43,797 bases of DNA from Pseudomonadota bacterium (lineage in GTDB: Bacteria; Pseudomonadota; Gammaproteobacteria; JAIEPX01). The notes beneath the pieces are model-generated. The model ran no database searches, was not told the DNA's origin, and was given only the letters and a program-made list of their open reading frames with translations. The DNA lies in NCBI GenBank assembly GCA_029777855.1, contig JAKORL010000036.1:1-43797 (forward strand), given 5' to 3'. The translations under genes and the position numbers were made by a program. Shown here piece by piece: positions 1 through 9,082 of the stretch (position 1 is the first letter of the stretch; each line of letters starts with the position of its first letter).

Positions 1-251
1 ATTCCAGCATGATTTCGAAGGCGGTGCATTCGTGATAAAGGGAAGGGGGGATGTAGCGCTGTCATGTTGTACCTCGTGTTTACAAGTTATAGAAACGATA
101 GGGATTTGGTCTGTGATTGTCAAATGAAAAGTTTTACTTTGAGTGAAGTGTTACGATCTTGAAAATAGACAGGACTGTCATGCTTCAAAGCGAGTGTTAA
201 TAGTAGACCTGATCTATTTCTTTCGGGTGAATTATTAAAAATCGATAGGGA

Positions 252-288
252 TTTTTGAAAAGAACTAACAACTAAAGATGCGACACCA
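252..288. repeat. Solo right end of the TGGTGTCGC inverted-repeat element
   Basis: This stretch matches the right terminal end of the two full elements at 29192-29455 and 32213-32464: an A/T-rich lead-in, then the CTAACAACTAAAG block and GATGCGACACCA. No left end or interior was found upstream, so it is a remnant. A short direct repeat (CGATAGGGATTT) occurs near 94 and again near 243, just inside it. Confidence 0.7.
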
Positions 289-296
289 TAGCTAGT

Positions 297-338
297 AAAA
301 AAAATGGCGCAGTGGATGTGATCCAATGCGCCATTTTT
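297..338 (-). terminator. Intrinsic terminator of the 320-residue membrane protein
   Basis: Read on the minus strand this is a long hairpin, AAAATGGCGCA...TGCGCCATTTT with an inner TGGAT/ATCCA pairing and a GTG-type loop, followed by a run of T residues. It lies about 25 bases past the stop codon at 364. A nearly identical hairpin ends the next gene (1613-1652). Confidence 0.85.
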
Positions 339-363
339 AGAGATTTGAGTTTAAAAAGTCTAG

Positions 364-1326
364 TTAAACTCGTAACAAACTTGCTGATTCATCATCGACT
401 TCCACAGTCGCTGTAAGTACAGCGGCTTCTTTAGCTGGACGTCGTTGTGAAGGCTTGTGGTCTTTGAAGAAAGTTAGGTAAGCATTTTTAGCTTCGGTCA
501 CATCTCTCTCTTCACGAGCTGAATTGTAAGCAGTAAACAAACGAGCTTCTTGCGTAGCAGAAAGTGTGTTTAATTGTCCTTTATTGACATTCTTTTCGAA
601 TCGAGCGTGGACTTCTTCAACATTTTCAGCAGCAATTGCTTTTTGTACGCTGTGATTTTCAACAATCTCAGGAACACTGCGCCAGGTACGTAATTCGCGA
701 ATTGGCATCAGTACAAGTGCAACTGGCCATAATGCGATTTGTAGGGCACCACGAACAGCAGTAAATGCAGCGGTGAAAATCCAAGTAAGTGAAAGGAATG
801 TTCTTTCAAGTAAACGGGTTACTATGAATGCTAGTAAATTGAATACTCTTTTGAAAAGATTGCCGATAAAACTGATAATCCCTTTGCCAGCGATTTGTAA
901 ACTAATCAGGCTAGCACCGCCAACTGTGAAAAGAACGAGTGGAGTGGCTTCTGCAGCTTTACCTTCACCTCGGCTGATGGCATTTCTCAGGCCTGACCAT
1001 AGATATCCGAGAATATCACGAGTTAATCCTACGGGTAATTGCAAGACAGCAACAACAATCGTTAGGACAGCAGAAACGAGATTCGCAACACCAAAAAAGC
1101 CTTGACCCAAATCTTCAAGTCTTTTGCCTGGGTTTTTGTAGCGAGCAAAAATGCGTGGAACGTTTGCAATGGTTGTAGCCAGGGGTTGAAACATACCCTT
1201 TAATTGTCCACCGAAAGATAATGGTGCTTCTTCGTGATGGCCTTTTCTTGTGATAGCAATTTTCAGCTCATCTCTCTTGTTTCGAAGATAGTTCGAAACG
1301 CCATAATAGCGCTTGTTAATTTTCAT
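364..1326 (-). CDS. Hypothetical polytopic membrane protein (320 aa)
   Basis: I do not recognise the family. The first ~60 residues are basic and polar. Then come several hydrophobic, Val/Leu/Ile-rich segments at about residues 78-105, 127-150, 155-185 and 190-210, followed by a charged, Ala/Glu-rich C-terminal third that should be cytosolic or exposed. The start is supported by a GAGGT ribosome-binding site 5-6 bases upstream of ATG and by a near-consensus sigma-70 promoter at 1358-1386. The gene is monocistronic, ends in a strong terminator, and sits next to a second hydrophobic orphan with a near-identical terminator. Such proteins are common among lineage-specific or host-interaction genes of Legionellales, but the sequence alone shows no function. 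Confidence 0.75.
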   Translation of the reverse strand: MKINKRYYGVSNYLRNKRDELKIAITRKGHHEEAPLSFGGQLKGMFQPLATTIANVPRIFARYKNPGKRLEDLGQGFFGVANLVSAVLTIVVAVLQLPVGLTRDILGYLWSGLRNAISRGEGKAAEATPLVLFTVGGASLISLQIAGKGIISFIGNLFKRVFNLLAFIVTRLLERTFLSLTWIFTAAFTAVRGALQIALWPVALVLMPIRELRTWRSVPEIVENHSVQKAIAAENVEEVHARFEKNVNKGQLNTLSATQEARLFTAYNSAREERDVTEAKNAYLTFFKDHKPSQRRPAKEAAVLTATVEVDDESASLLRV

Positions 1327-1357
1327 AAAAATACCTCATAATGATAATAAAAGGGGC

Positions 1358-1386
1358 ATTATGCCTAATAAATACGACATTGTCAA
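1358..1386 (-). promoter_or_regulatory. Sigma-70 type promoter of the 320-residue membrane protein
   Basis: On the minus strand there is a perfect -35 TTGACA (1381-1386), a 17-base spacer, and a -10 CATAAT (1358-1363). It points at the start codon at 1326, leaving a leader of roughly 25-30 bases. Confidence 0.75.
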
Positions 1387-1612
1387 GACAATTCACTAAA
1401 AATCTAGGGAATTGTGCCAACGCCTGTTTAACTTGTGGCAACCGCACCTGCCTATTCATATCAAACGGCGATGAGGTGGCGAAGCAGGTCTATTATTACT
1501 AATTTATATACACTTTTCAAGGATTTTTTCTAATCAAAATTAATCATCAAATTTGTCTCTCGCTACGATAATTTATGTATTTTCCTTGTGATAGAAAAAA
1601 TTTCTTTGGGGT

Positions 1613-1652
1613 GAAAAAAATGGCGCAGAGGATGTGATCCACTGCGCCATTC
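1613..1652 (-). terminator. Intrinsic terminator of the 675-residue membrane protein
   Basis: On the minus strand the hairpin AATGGCGCAG-GGAT...ATCC-CTGCGCCATT is followed by seven T residues. It lies about 30 bases beyond the stop at 1683. It is almost the same sequence as the terminator at 297-338. Confidence 0.85.
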
Positions 1653-1682
1653 TCAAACTATCGAGATGGTGAATCTCGATGA

Positions 1683-3710
1683 TTAGATTTTAGAAAATTT
1701 ACCTACAGGCTCTGGAAACTCCAAGAACTGGGGTTTTTCGCCACGTTCATCGAAGTTCTTAGTGCGCTGTTCTTTGCGTGAAGCTTCAAGCAATTTCTCA
1801 GATTCAACGAAACCGTAATATTCCGTTTGAAATGCTTTGCTAAGTTTTTGCGATTCATCAGAAGGCAATACTTCCAAAAGCGCAGTGGTTGCAGCAACGG
1901 CAACATCTGCAGTAGCTTGTGAACCCGCTTCGAGAAGAGTCCAATCAGACTGCCATCGAGTCCAAGCGTTACTCAACACGTTAGCCACTGGTGTAACAAC
2001 GGCTATTGTTGGTGCTGCGATAAACGCGATCACTGAGAAAGAAGCCACTGTTTGCGCAGCAAGAGTAACACCTAAAGAGCTTGCTAAAAGAGCTACAAGT
2101 GAAGTAAATCCAGCTGGGATTGTGCCTGCAACGAATGTAGCAGCGCCGCCTACCAATTGGATCGTGCTAGCAATGATCGGAAATTGAGAAATGCTTGCTA
2201 CGACTGAAGCTAATGCTGGGAACGCAACGAGGAGTTTTGCAACCAAGACTGGGAATACAACAGCCCAGAGTACTGCTGTTACAGCAAATACGCTGGTAGC
2301 AAAAGCAAGAACCGCAAATACTAATTTCCATCGTGAGTTTAATGCAAGCGCATATTTCACAGAGCGTGCAGCAAATTCTGCAGGTGACAAGACTGCTTCA
2401 GCAACAAAAGCCGCCAATCTTGCAGCGTGGTGAATAGCAAAACTTATAATAAAACCGATAGCAAGTGGAATACCACTACGTACTTTGGAGCCAACTTTTT
2501 CATTGCTGTAATGCAACGCCAGAATAGCGGCACCATTTTTACCTGTGAAGAATCCAAATAGTTGCAATAGAGATTGCGCTAGTACATCGGTTGCTACTCT
2601 AGCAACATTCAGAGCCAATTTAATTGGGAATGTTACGGTATAGTATGCCGCGATGACAAATTTTACTGGTAACAAGAGGGTGTTCCAGAGTCTTTTGCCT
2701 TCGAAGGTGTAGTTGTAAGGATTTAGCCACCAGATGTTCCTTGATGCTAATCGAGCATCAGAGTCTTCGTTGAAAAGGCTATCCCAACCACCAAATAGGT
2801 CTCTAACAAATACTCGCCAGTTATATTCGGCCATTTCGCCTTTTACATTCAATCGAGTGGGGAAACCTAAGAAAGTAAATACAGAATGCCAAAATCCTAA
2901 ATCTTTAAAATAGAATTTCTGACCGTCTGCAGTAGTCACTTCGGTTGTGATTGAGTTGTAACCATGAAAGCCGATAGCTCTTAAAAAAGCGCCTTTAATG
3001 ATACCGTTGATACCATTTTTGAGATTTACGTAAGGTTTAACTTCACGTACATCGTGTACTTCAGGTTCTGCTGGTTTGAATGGAGCAACGACTTTTAGGA
3101 GTCGAGCTTTTTGTTTATCAGCATGATGCAAGGTATTGATGATATTCCAGATAGAAGTTTGTTTTTGAGTGAAAGATTCGCGTCCTTCATGAATTCTTTT
3201 AAGCTCATTAAGAAAATCGTTTCGACGGCTTTCTTCGCTTTGGTCGTATGCAATATCGATGATTTCACGATACGCTTTGTATTGAGGTGATACTTTCACA
3301 ATCGCATCAAGAATTGATTTTCTTAATGCTTCGTTCTTAATTGAGAGCGCAGTAGTAAAAACCGCTTCTGAAGCTTGGTTTAAGTTTCTAATAGAAGCAT
3401 CTTCTGGCGTAGCTGCCAAAGCCTCTTTGATGGCGTTAACTGCATCATTGTCTTCGTCGTGGTTTTTAGCCACTTCACCATCTTTAAGCTTTGGGTTAAC
3501 GATCGCATTAACCGCAGCGAATGCAGAATGGATGGTTGTTCGTTCTTTTGCTTCTTGATGTGCTTCAGCTAAATCTTTTCGCGCAGCTCGAACTATATTC
3601 ATATCCTTTTTGCCGCCTGCTGTCACAGAAGGATGAATAAAAAATGGTTTAAGCCATGCTGACCAACTTAGTCTATCCACTAAGGGGGTAACTATAGGTT
3701 CATTTGACAT
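1683..3710 (-). CDS. Hypothetical large membrane protein (675 aa)
   Basis: Family not recognised. The N-terminal ~200 residues are charged and helical, with many Lys/Glu/Ala. A mixed region follows around 210-330 with many aromatic residues (Phe, Trp, Tyr). From about residue 345 to 620 there are repeated long hydrophobic, Ala/Val-rich segments suggesting at least six to eight membrane spans. The tail is charged. Start: ATG preceded by GGAGA with good spacing. Architecture (soluble head, hydrophobic body, charged tail) and terminator resemble the 320-residue neighbour downstream, so the two may be distant relatives or share an origin. No enzymatic motif was seen. A host-interaction role is only speculation from genome type. 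Confidence 0.75.
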   Translation of the reverse strand: MSNEPIVTPLVDRLSWSAWLKPFFIHPSVTAGGKKDMNIVRAARKDLAEAHQEAKERTTIHSAFAAVNAIVNPKLKDGEVAKNHDEDNDAVNAIKEALAATPEDASIRNLNQASEAVFTTALSIKNEALRKSILDAIVKVSPQYKAYREIIDIAYDQSEESRRNDFLNELKRIHEGRESFTQKQTSIWNIINTLHHADKQKARLLKVVAPFKPAEPEVHDVREVKPYVNLKNGINGIIKGAFLRAIGFHGYNSITTEVTTADGQKFYFKDLGFWHSVFTFLGFPTRLNVKGEMAEYNWRVFVRDLFGGWDSLFNEDSDARLASRNIWWLNPYNYTFEGKRLWNTLLLPVKFVIAAYYTVTFPIKLALNVARVATDVLAQSLLQLFGFFTGKNGAAILALHYSNEKVGSKVRSGIPLAIGFIISFAIHHAARLAAFVAEAVLSPAEFAARSVKYALALNSRWKLVFAVLAFATSVFAVTAVLWAVVFPVLVAKLLVAFPALASVVASISQFPIIASTIQLVGGAATFVAGTIPAGFTSLVALLASSLGVTLAAQTVASFSVIAFIAAPTIAVVTPVANVLSNAWTRWQSDWTLLEAGSQATADVAVAATTALLEVLPSDESQKLSKAFQTEYYGFVESEKLLEASRKEQRTKNFDERGEKPQFLEFPEPVGKFSKI

Positions 3711-3863
3711 AATTGTCTCCAGTGTGTGGTTGAAAATGAAGCGAACAGTCTACCTTGATTCTCAATAAATGAAAAGTCCTAGTACTATATATTGCGTTAT
3801 TATTGTTCGACATAACACAACTCCTTGATATTTCTGGGAGAGGGGAGGGCAGGTCCTGACAAT

Positions 3864-3961
3864 GGAAGGGGGCAGATCTAATATTAATACTCGCTTTTAT
3901 AACTGTTACTAATAGGTCACATCACAATGAGCGAGTATAAATATTAGATCTGCCCCCTTCC
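3864..3961. repeat. Hairpin element H1 (98 bp, tips GGAAGGGGGCAGATCT)
   Basis: The left arm starts GGAAGGGGGCAGATCTAATA and the right arm is its reverse complement, giving about 31 of 32 paired bases around a ~34-base centre. It lies in the gap between the divergent genes at 3710 and 3981, ending only 19 bases before the radA start. It belongs to the group of palindromic elements also found at 7594, 14878 and 16809. Confidence 0.85.
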
Positions 3962-3980
3962 CTGGTGCTATTATGTCCCC

Positions 3981-5345
3981 ATGAAAACCAAATCCAAAAT
4001 TCTTTACTGTTGCCGCGAATGCGGAGCTACGGCCCCTAAATGGGCGGGGCAGTGCGCGGATTGCGGGGCATGGAATACCATGACGGAGGAGATCGCGCAG
4101 AAAGCCGTGCCTCAAGAAGGACGGTTTGCAGGATACGCTGATGCGGCGGGATCCCGAGTGACGTCTATAGCCGAGGTGGATTTTGATGAACTCGTGCGAG
4201 TGCCCACGGGGCTTGCTGAATTGGATTTAGTGTTGGGTGGGGGATTGGTGCCGGGTTCTGTCATTTTAATCGGCGGAGATCCGGGCATAGGAAAATCCAC
4301 GGTATTATTGCAAACCTTATGTCATTTAGCTGAGCAATACCCCGCGCTTTATGTCACCGGTGAAGAATCGTTGCAACAAGTGTCTATGCGTGCAAGACGC
4401 TTAGAATTACCCGATAAAAGCCTAAAATTACTCACGGAAACAAACGTCGAACGCATGATCGCCATCGCGCGCACAGAAAAACCGCAAATCATGGTCGTCG
4501 ATTCCATTCAGACTGTTTATACGGAATTATTATCTTCTGCACCTGGGGGTGTGGGACAAGTGCGCGAATGTGCAGCCCAATTAGTGCGTTTTGCAAAACA
4601 AACGGGCACCGCGCTATTTTTAGTGGGGCATGTCACCAAAGAAGGTGCATTAGCGGGCCCACGCGTTTTAGAGCATATGGTTGATACAGTGCTGTATTTT
4701 GAGGGTGATCAAGACAGTCGTTATCGAATGATTCGTGCAGTAAAAAATCGATTTGGTGCAGTGAATGAATTAGGCGTTTTTGCGATGACGGATAAGGGTT
4801 TGCGTCAAGTGAGTAATCCTTCGGCGATTTTTTTATCGCGCTATGAAGAGCCTATTTCGGGCAGTAGTGTGATGGTGACGTGGGAAGGCTCTAGGCCTCT
4901 ATTAGTTGAAGTCCAGGCATTGGTCGCTGAAAGTCATATAGGAAATCCGCGGCGCGTTTGCGTGGGATTGGATCAAAATCGATTGGCGATGTTGTTGGCG
5001 GTGCTGCACCGACATGGTGGGATTGTCACCTTTGATCAAGATGTTTTTGTGAATGTGGCCGGCGGTGTGCGCGTGAGCGAAACCGGCGTGGATTTAGCGT
5101 GTTTATTAGCGATTTTATCCAGTTTGAGAAATCGACCGTTGCCGATGGATATGATTATTTTTGGCGAAGTGGGATTATCGGGTGAAATTCGCCCGGTGCA
5201 AAGCGGTCAGGAGCGTTTGCGTGAAGCGCATAAGCATGGTTTTAAAAGCGCGATTGTTCCTTTGGCGAATGCCCCTAAAAAAGAGATTCCAGGGATGAAA
5301 GTGATTGCTGTGAAAAAATTGTCTGAGGCGTTGGAGGCTATCTAA
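3981..5345 (+). CDS. radA: DNA repair protein RadA (Sms)
   Basis: RadA is a RecA-related, DnaB-like branch-migration ATPase acting in recombinational repair. The 454 residues match the usual length. The N-terminal zinc finger has four Cys at 11, 14, 25 and 28 (spacing CxxC...CxxC). The Walker A motif [10 protein letters not shown] lies at about 98-107 and the RadA-specific KNRFG motif at about 255. The C-terminal half is the Lon-protease-like domain (around 280-454), containing '[13 protein letters not shown]'-type sequence. Start is the ATG 19 bases after hairpin H1, so the promoter may overlap the element. glyA follows after a short gap on the same strand. Confidence 0.97.
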   Translation: MKTKSKILYCCRECGATAPKWAGQCADCGAWNTMTEEIAQKAVPQEGRFAGYADAAGSRVTSIAEVDFDELVRVPTGLAELDLVLGGGLVPGSVILIGGDPGIGKSTVLLQTLCHLAEQYPALYVTGEESLQQVSMRARRLELPDKSLKLLTETNVERMIAIARTEKPQIMVVDSIQTVYTELLSSAPGGVGQVRECAAQLVRFAKQTGTALFLVGHVTKEGALAGPRVLEHMVDTVLYFEGDQDSRYRMIRAVKNRFGAVNELGVFAMTDKGLRQVSNPSAIFLSRYEEPISGSSVMVTWEGSRPLLVEVQALVAESHIGNPRRVCVGLDQNRLAMLLAVLHRHGGIVTFDQDVFVNVAGGVRVSETGVDLACLLAILSSLRNRPLPMDMIIFGEVGLSGEIRPVQSGQERLREAHKHGFKSAIVPLANAPKKEIPGMKVIAVKKLSEALEAI

Positions 5346-5401
5346 AAAATCTGCTATCTTTGACCATGATTCTGATTATGACACGAAGTGAGGGCGACAT
5401 T

Positions 5402-6655
5402 ATGTTTGGGGATGATTTAAAAATCGAAGGATTTGATGGTGAGTTATGGGATGCGATTGAAGCGGAAGCGCATCGTCAAGAAATGCATATTGAATTAATT
5501 GCCTCTGAAAATTATGTGAGTCCGCGAGTATTGGAAGCGCAAGGCTCTTTACTCACAAATAAATATGCAGAAGGCTATCCGGGTAAACGTTATTATGGCG
5601 GTTGTGAATTCGTGGATGTTGCCGAGCAGCTCGCCATTGATCGCGCGAAAAAATTATTTGGTGCAGATTATGTTAATGTTCAACCGCATTCTGGATCGCA
5701 AGCAAATTTTGCTGTTTATCTCGCATTATTAAATCCGGGTGATACTGTTTTAGGCATGGGATTAAATGATGGTGGACATTTAACGCACGGATCTAAAGTC
5801 AATTTTTCTGGATTAATTTATAACGCAGTGACATACGGTGTGAATAAAGAATCAGGATTAATTGATTACGATGAAGTAGAGCGATTAGCGCTCGAACATA
5901 AACCCAAAATGATCATGACAGGATTTTCAGCGTATTCTCGTGTTGCAGATTGGCAACGATTTCGAGAAATTGCGGATAAAGTCGGTGCGTATTTGGTTGC
6001 AGATATTGCACACGTTGCTGGATTGATTGCGACAGGGCTTTATCCATCACCCGTGCAAATTGCTGATGTCACAACAACCACAACGCACAAAACCTTACGC
6101 GGTCCACGTAGTGGATTAATTTTAGCTAAAAGTAATCCTGATTTAGAAAAACGTTTAAATTCAGCTATTTTTCCTGGATCGCAAGGTGGGCCATTAATGC
6201 ATGCGATTGCTGCAAAAGCGGTTGCCTTTAAAGAAGCAATGGAGCCCGATTTTGTAAATTATCAACAACAGGTCATTACGAATGCGCGTGCGATGGCGCA
6301 AGTATTTTCTGACATTGGATTTAAAGTCGTTTCAGGTGGTACTGATAATCATATGTTCCTTTTGGATCTCACAGATAAAAACATTACCGGTAAAGATGCT
6401 GAAATTGCATTAGGCCAGGCTCAAATTACATTGAATAAAAATACAGTACCGGGTGAACAACGATCGCCTTTTATTACAAGTGGTTTAAGAATTGGCACTC
6501 CCGCTGTGACTACGCGTGGATTTAAAGAAGCAGAAGTGAAAACGGTGGCGCATTGGATCGGTGAGATTTTAGCCGATTTTGATAATACCCAATTACGATT
6601 AGATATTCAGGAAAGAGTGTGCGACTTGTGTACACAATTTCCGGTGTATGATTAG
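5402..6655 (+). CDS. glyA: Serine hydroxymethyltransferase GlyA
   Basis: A PLP enzyme converting serine and tetrahydrofolate to glycine and 5,10-methylene-THF, the main source of one-carbon units. I place the start at ATG 5402, giving 417 residues, the standard bacterial length. An in-frame upstream ATG would add 14 atypical residues, and GTGAGG sits just upstream of 5402. Visible signatures are the N-terminal '[11 protein letters not shown]', '[16 protein letters not shown]' and the PLP-lysine region '[14 protein letters not shown]', where the Lys follows TTTTH. It sits between radA and nrdR, and the glyA-nrdR-nusB order is common in gammaproteobacteria. Confidence 0.97.
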   Translation: MFGDDLKIEGFDGELWDAIEAEAHRQEMHIELIASENYVSPRVLEAQGSLLTNKYAEGYPGKRYYGGCEFVDVAEQLAIDRAKKLFGADYVNVQPHSGSQANFAVYLALLNPGDTVLGMGLNDGGHLTHGSKVNFSGLIYNAVTYGVNKESGLIDYDEVERLALEHKPKMIMTGFSAYSRVADWQRFREIADKVGAYLVADIAHVAGLIATGLYPSPVQIADVTTTTTHKTLRGPRSGLILAKSNPDLEKRLNSAIFPGSQGGPLMHAIAAKAVAFKEAMEPDFVNYQQQVITNARAMAQVFSDIGFKVVSGGTDNHMFLLDLTDKNITGKDAEIALGQAQITLNKNTVPGEQRSPFITSGLRIGTPAVTTRGFKEAEVKTVAHWIGEILADFDNTQLRLDIQERVCDLCTQFPVYD

Positions 6656-6667
6656 GAAGAACTCTCT

Positions 6668-7147
6668 ATGCATTGTCCATTTTGTAGAGCGGATGACACT
6701 AAAGTGATCGATTCACGTCTGGTAGGTGGCGGAAATCAAGTACGTCGACGTCGTGAATGTAATGAATGTCGTGAGCGTTTTACCACGTTTGAAATGCCAG
6801 AGCTATTAATGCCACATGTCATTAAACGCGATGGTGCTCGAAATCCTTTTGATGTAGATAAAATGCGACAAGGTATGCTACGATCTTTAGAAAAACGTCC
6901 TGTGAGCGTCGAGGCCTTTGATGCTGCAGTGAATTCAATTTTACGTCGATTGCGAGAAACCGGTGAGCGAGAAGTGAGTTCATCCTTGATCGGCGAATTG
7001 GTGATGGAAGAGTTGAGAAAATTAGATCAAGTTGCGTATGTGAGATACGCTTCTGTTTATCGAAGTTTTGAAGATGTGAATGCGTTTCGTGAAGAAATCT
7101 TGCGATTAGAATCGAGTGAAGAAACTGATGAAGAAATTCCGGCCTAA
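6668..7147 (+). CDS. nrdR: Transcriptional repressor NrdR
   Basis: NrdR is a zinc-ribbon/ATP-cone repressor that binds NrdR boxes and controls ribonucleotide reductase genes according to nucleotide state. The 159 residues fit the family. The N-terminal ribbon has Cys3, Cys6, Cys31 and Cys34 in the MHCPFC and CNEC motifs with the basic 'RRRREC' segment. The ATP-cone follows from about residue 49 ('[19 protein letters not shown]'). It starts 12 bases after glyA and its end overlaps the start of nusB, so translation may be coupled. Confidence 0.97.
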   Translation: MHCPFCRADDTKVIDSRLVGGGNQVRRRRECNECRERFTTFEMPELLMPHVIKRDGARNPFDVDKMRQGMLRSLEKRPVSVEAFDAAVNSILRRLRETGEREVSSSLIGELVMEELRKLDQVAYVRYASVYRSFEDVNAFREEILRLESSEETDEEIPA

Positions 7148-7574
7148 AGAACGTCGTCGAGCACGCGAGCTTGCTATGCAAGCTATTTATCAATGGCAAA
7201 TGACCGAAGAATCCCCTTTGGAAATTGAAGTTCAATTTCATCAAAATAATAATATGGGCAAAATTGACGTGGATTATTTTTCAGCCGTATTGCGTGGTGT
7301 TACTCAAAAAACTGAAGAGATTGATCACTTAATTTTATCTGCTGCTGATCGTTCGTTAAACGAATTAAATCCTGTCGAATTAGCTTTATTGCGTGTAGCG
7401 GTCTATGAATTTTTATATGAAAAAGATGTGCCTTATAAAGTGGTGATTAATGAAGCACTGGAAATGGCAAAAAAATTCGGTGCGATTGAAGGATTTAAAT
7501 ATGTGAATGGTGTTTTAGATACTATTGCGCAGCATGTATTTTTGGGAAAAGAATTACCTGCAAAATCTGATTAA
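7128..7574 (+). CDS. nusB: Transcription antitermination factor NusB
   Basis: NusB with NusE binds boxA RNA and supports antitermination, mainly of rRNA transcripts. I choose ATG 7128 (148 aa), reading [24 protein letters not shown] four codons upstream is possible. The N-terminus '[16 protein letters not shown]' and the C-terminal '[14 protein letters not shown]...KYVNGVLD' block are typical. The start lies inside nrdR, a 20-base overlap in another frame. In many relatives thiL lies between nusB and pgpA, but here a hairpin element (H2) lies there instead. Confidence 0.95.
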   Translation: MKKFRPKERRRARELAMQAIYQWQMTEESPLEIEVQFHQNNNMGKIDVDYFSAVLRGVTQKTEEIDHLILSAADRSLNELNPVELALLRVAVYEFLYEKDVPYKVVINEALEMAKKFGAIEGFKYVNGVLDTIAQHVFLGKELPAKSD

Positions 7575-7593
7575 GGCAGATATTTAGCAGGAG

Positions 7594-7696
7594 GGCAGGA
7601 AGGGGGCAGATCTATATTAATCCAACATTCATTACTGAGTCTCACTTCCCGCCTCAGTATTCGCTGGTTAAATATTAGTTCTGCCTCCTTACTGCC
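7594..7696. repeat. Hairpin element H2 (about 103 bp)
   Basis: The left arm GGCAGGAAGGGGGCAGATCT pairs, with mismatches, with a right arm ending CTGCCTCCTTACTGCC. The core tip GGGGGCAGATCTA is the same as in H1 at 3864, so H1 and H2 are one subfamily, while H2 arms are more diverged. It begins 20 bases after the nusB stop. Confidence 0.8.
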
Positions 7697-7720
7697 TAGG
7701 ATTGTGGAAGGAGTTTCACA

Positions 7721-7752
7721 GTCATCGCCACCCCTGGGTGGCTCGCGATGAC
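7721..7752. repeat. Short palindrome GTCATCGC...GCGATGAC
   Basis: The arms GTCATCGC and GCGATGAC enclose an inner ACCC/GGGT pairing, forming a compact hairpin. The sequence type (TCATCGCGAGCC...) is a common intergenic palindrome in many proteobacterial genomes. It lies about 50 bases upstream of pgpA. It is distinct from H2. Confidence 0.6.
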
Positions 7753-7802
7753 AAAACTTTGACGCCCATCACCTTAGACTCCATCTGACTGTAGAGGAAC
7801 TT

Positions 7803-8303
7803 ATGACTAGAGATGAAATCAACCGCAAAGTATGGACAGACCCTCGCTATTTTATTTGCTATGGCCTGGGCAGCGGGTTGCTTCCCAAAATGCCTGGCAC
7901 TTGGGGAACCTTGATGGCCATTCCTGTGTATTGTGTATTAGCCAAACTGCCATTGATTGCCTATTGTATTTCTGTGGCATTGCTAGGTCTTTATGCTGTG
8001 AGTACCTGTGATCAATTGTCTAAAGAGATTGGCGTCCATGACGACCCGGGTATGAACATCGATGAGTTCATTGGCTATTTTGTCACGATGATTGGAATAC
8101 CTTTAGCAGGGTGGGCTATTGTTTTTGGGTTTGCCTATTTTCGATTATTTGATATCTGGAAACCATGGCCTATACGATGGTTTGATAAGAAAGTTGAGGG
8201 TGGATTTGGCATGATAATAGATGATGTATTGGCTGGGATTGCTGCGATGATCGCGTTGCAGTTAACGGGATTGATAGGATCATTGATCGCTTCCAAGCTA
8301 TGA
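7803..8303 (+). CDS. pgpA: Phosphatidylglycerophosphatase A
   Basis: An inner-membrane phosphatase that removes phosphate from phosphatidylglycerophosphate to make phosphatidylglycerol. The 166 residues match the family. Signatures are 'GLGSGLLPKMPGTWGT' near residue 21, the metal-binding acidic stretch 'DDPGMNIDEFIGY' at about 81-93 and 'FRLFDIWKPWPI...GGFGMIIDDVLAG', with hydrophobic helices between. A GAGGAAC sequence precedes the ATG. It ends the plus-strand housekeeping block. A gene-poor stretch follows. Confidence 0.95.
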   Translation: MTRDEINRKVWTDPRYFICYGLGSGLLPKMPGTWGTLMAIPVYCVLAKLPLIAYCISVALLGLYAVSTCDQLSKEIGVHDDPGMNIDEFIGYFVTMIGIPLAGWAIVFGFAYFRLFDIWKPWPIRWFDKKVEGGFGMIIDDVLAGIAAMIALQLTGLIGSLIASKL

Positions 8304-8379
8304 TAAAACACTATAGTATTTTGGGTTAACTTCCTGATTAATATAGTAAACGTTGGATTTATGTTGTTTGGCTAGTATT

Positions 8380-8584
8380 TTATCCACATAACCTGTGGAT
8401 AACTTTGTGTATAAGGTTTCAATAAAAGGTCTATGTAATTGATCTTTAGGCAAGTTTGTTAGATTGATTACAGTTTGCGCTTTTTGTATAAATCTATTTT
8501 TATCAATGAGTTAGGTTAATTTCTTTGTATTGTTTCTTATGATAGGCTCCTGTCTAGTTGATTAGCTTAAAAACATGTGCATAA
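8380..8584. other. Cluster of DnaA-box matches with IHF-like site (origin-like)
   Basis: Four perfect matches to the DnaA box TTATNCACA occur here: TTATCCACA at 8380-8388, and reverse-strand copies TGTGGATAA at 8394-8402, TGTGTATAA at 8406-8414 and TGTGCATAA at 8576-8584. A perfect match to the IHF consensus WATCAANNNNTTR (TATCAATGAGTTA) lies at 8501-8513, directly after an AT-rich run whose AATCTATTTTTAT resembles the E. coli origin 13-mer. This layout recalls oriC or another DnaA-binding locus. dnaA, mnmG and parAB are not in the window, and the plus-strand genes to the left would face a leftward fork, so origin function is unproven. Confidence 0.45.
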
Positions 8585-8902
8585 CTTGCTGATTTCATTG
8601 GCCTTGAAGGTTTCTGGATAGAGCAGAAACGCTGTTTTACCTGTCGCTACGATATTTATAGTGGATTTTGGCTAGGTTAGAGAGTGTGGGCGTACACAGT
8701 TGAGGAGGGTCGACAATCTAGAACCTCATTGCACCTCTTTTTTCATGCTCATCCGGAGGTGAGGTTCTCTTAAACACATACAGCGGATGAGTATTTAGTA
8801 GAAAGATTACGCGAAATTGGGGTATTTGCTGACGAGGATTAGCGAGACTAAGCTGTTCGTCCTTTATATTTTAGCTTAAAAATAATAAATTAACGCATAT
8901 GC

Positions 8903-8931
8903 TTGACATTTTGGAGTGAAAATGTTAGGAT
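8903..8931 (+). promoter_or_regulatory. Strong sigma-70 promoter with no clear gene
   Basis: A perfect TTGACA (8903-8908), a 17-base spacer and TAGGAT (8926-8931). The predicted transcript would start near 8938 and run into the 8-bp repeat array and then against the minus-strand zinc-ribbon gene. The only short frame after it (ATG 8938, about 15 codons) has no visible features, so the product may be a small RNA, or the promoter may be relic. Confidence 0.5.
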
Positions 8932-9010
8932 CGTCACATGTTGGTTGTTCTAGACCACATGGGGAGGGGGCCCAGGGAGGGGTAACCTAAGTCCTGAATA
9001 TAAAAATTCT

Positions 9011-9082
9011 TTTGCCACTTTGCCACTTTGCCACTTTGCCACTTTGCCACTTTGCCACTTTGCCACTTTGCCACTTTGCCAC
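9011..9082. repeat. Tandem repeat, nine perfect copies of TTTGCCAC
   Basis: The 8-bp unit TTTGCCAC is repeated nine times without mismatch. It lies between the orphan promoter at 8903 and the zinc-ribbon gene at 9175-9381. The unit length is not a multiple of three, so changes in copy number would shift any frame. On the minus strand three units encode the octapeptide KWQSGKVA repeatedly, in a frame I do not consider a real gene. Confidence 0.95.

Larger units (their letters stand above)
1..363. other. Gene-free left edge of the window
   Basis: I see no convincing gene here. A 68-codon minus-strand frame at 120-326 overlaps the element remnant and the terminator and has no family features, so I treat it as chance. 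The stretch holds the solo element end (252-288) and the terminator of the next gene (297-338). Confidence 0.5.
1327..1682. other. Intergenic stretch between two membrane-protein genes
   Basis: It holds the promoter of the downstream gene (1358-1386) and the terminator of the upstream gene (1613-1652). Between them are weak inverted repeats: CAATTC/GAATTG near 1388-1413 and ACCTGC/GCAGGT near 1446-1490. I see no coding sequence. Confidence 0.6.

Noticed and set aside
120..326. 68-residue minus-strand frame at the left edge
   Set aside because: It runs through the solo element end and into the terminator of the next gene and has no recognisable protein features.
9011..9082. CRISPR array
   Set aside because: The repeat unit is 8 bp with no spacers and no cas genes are nearby, so it is a simple tandem repeat.
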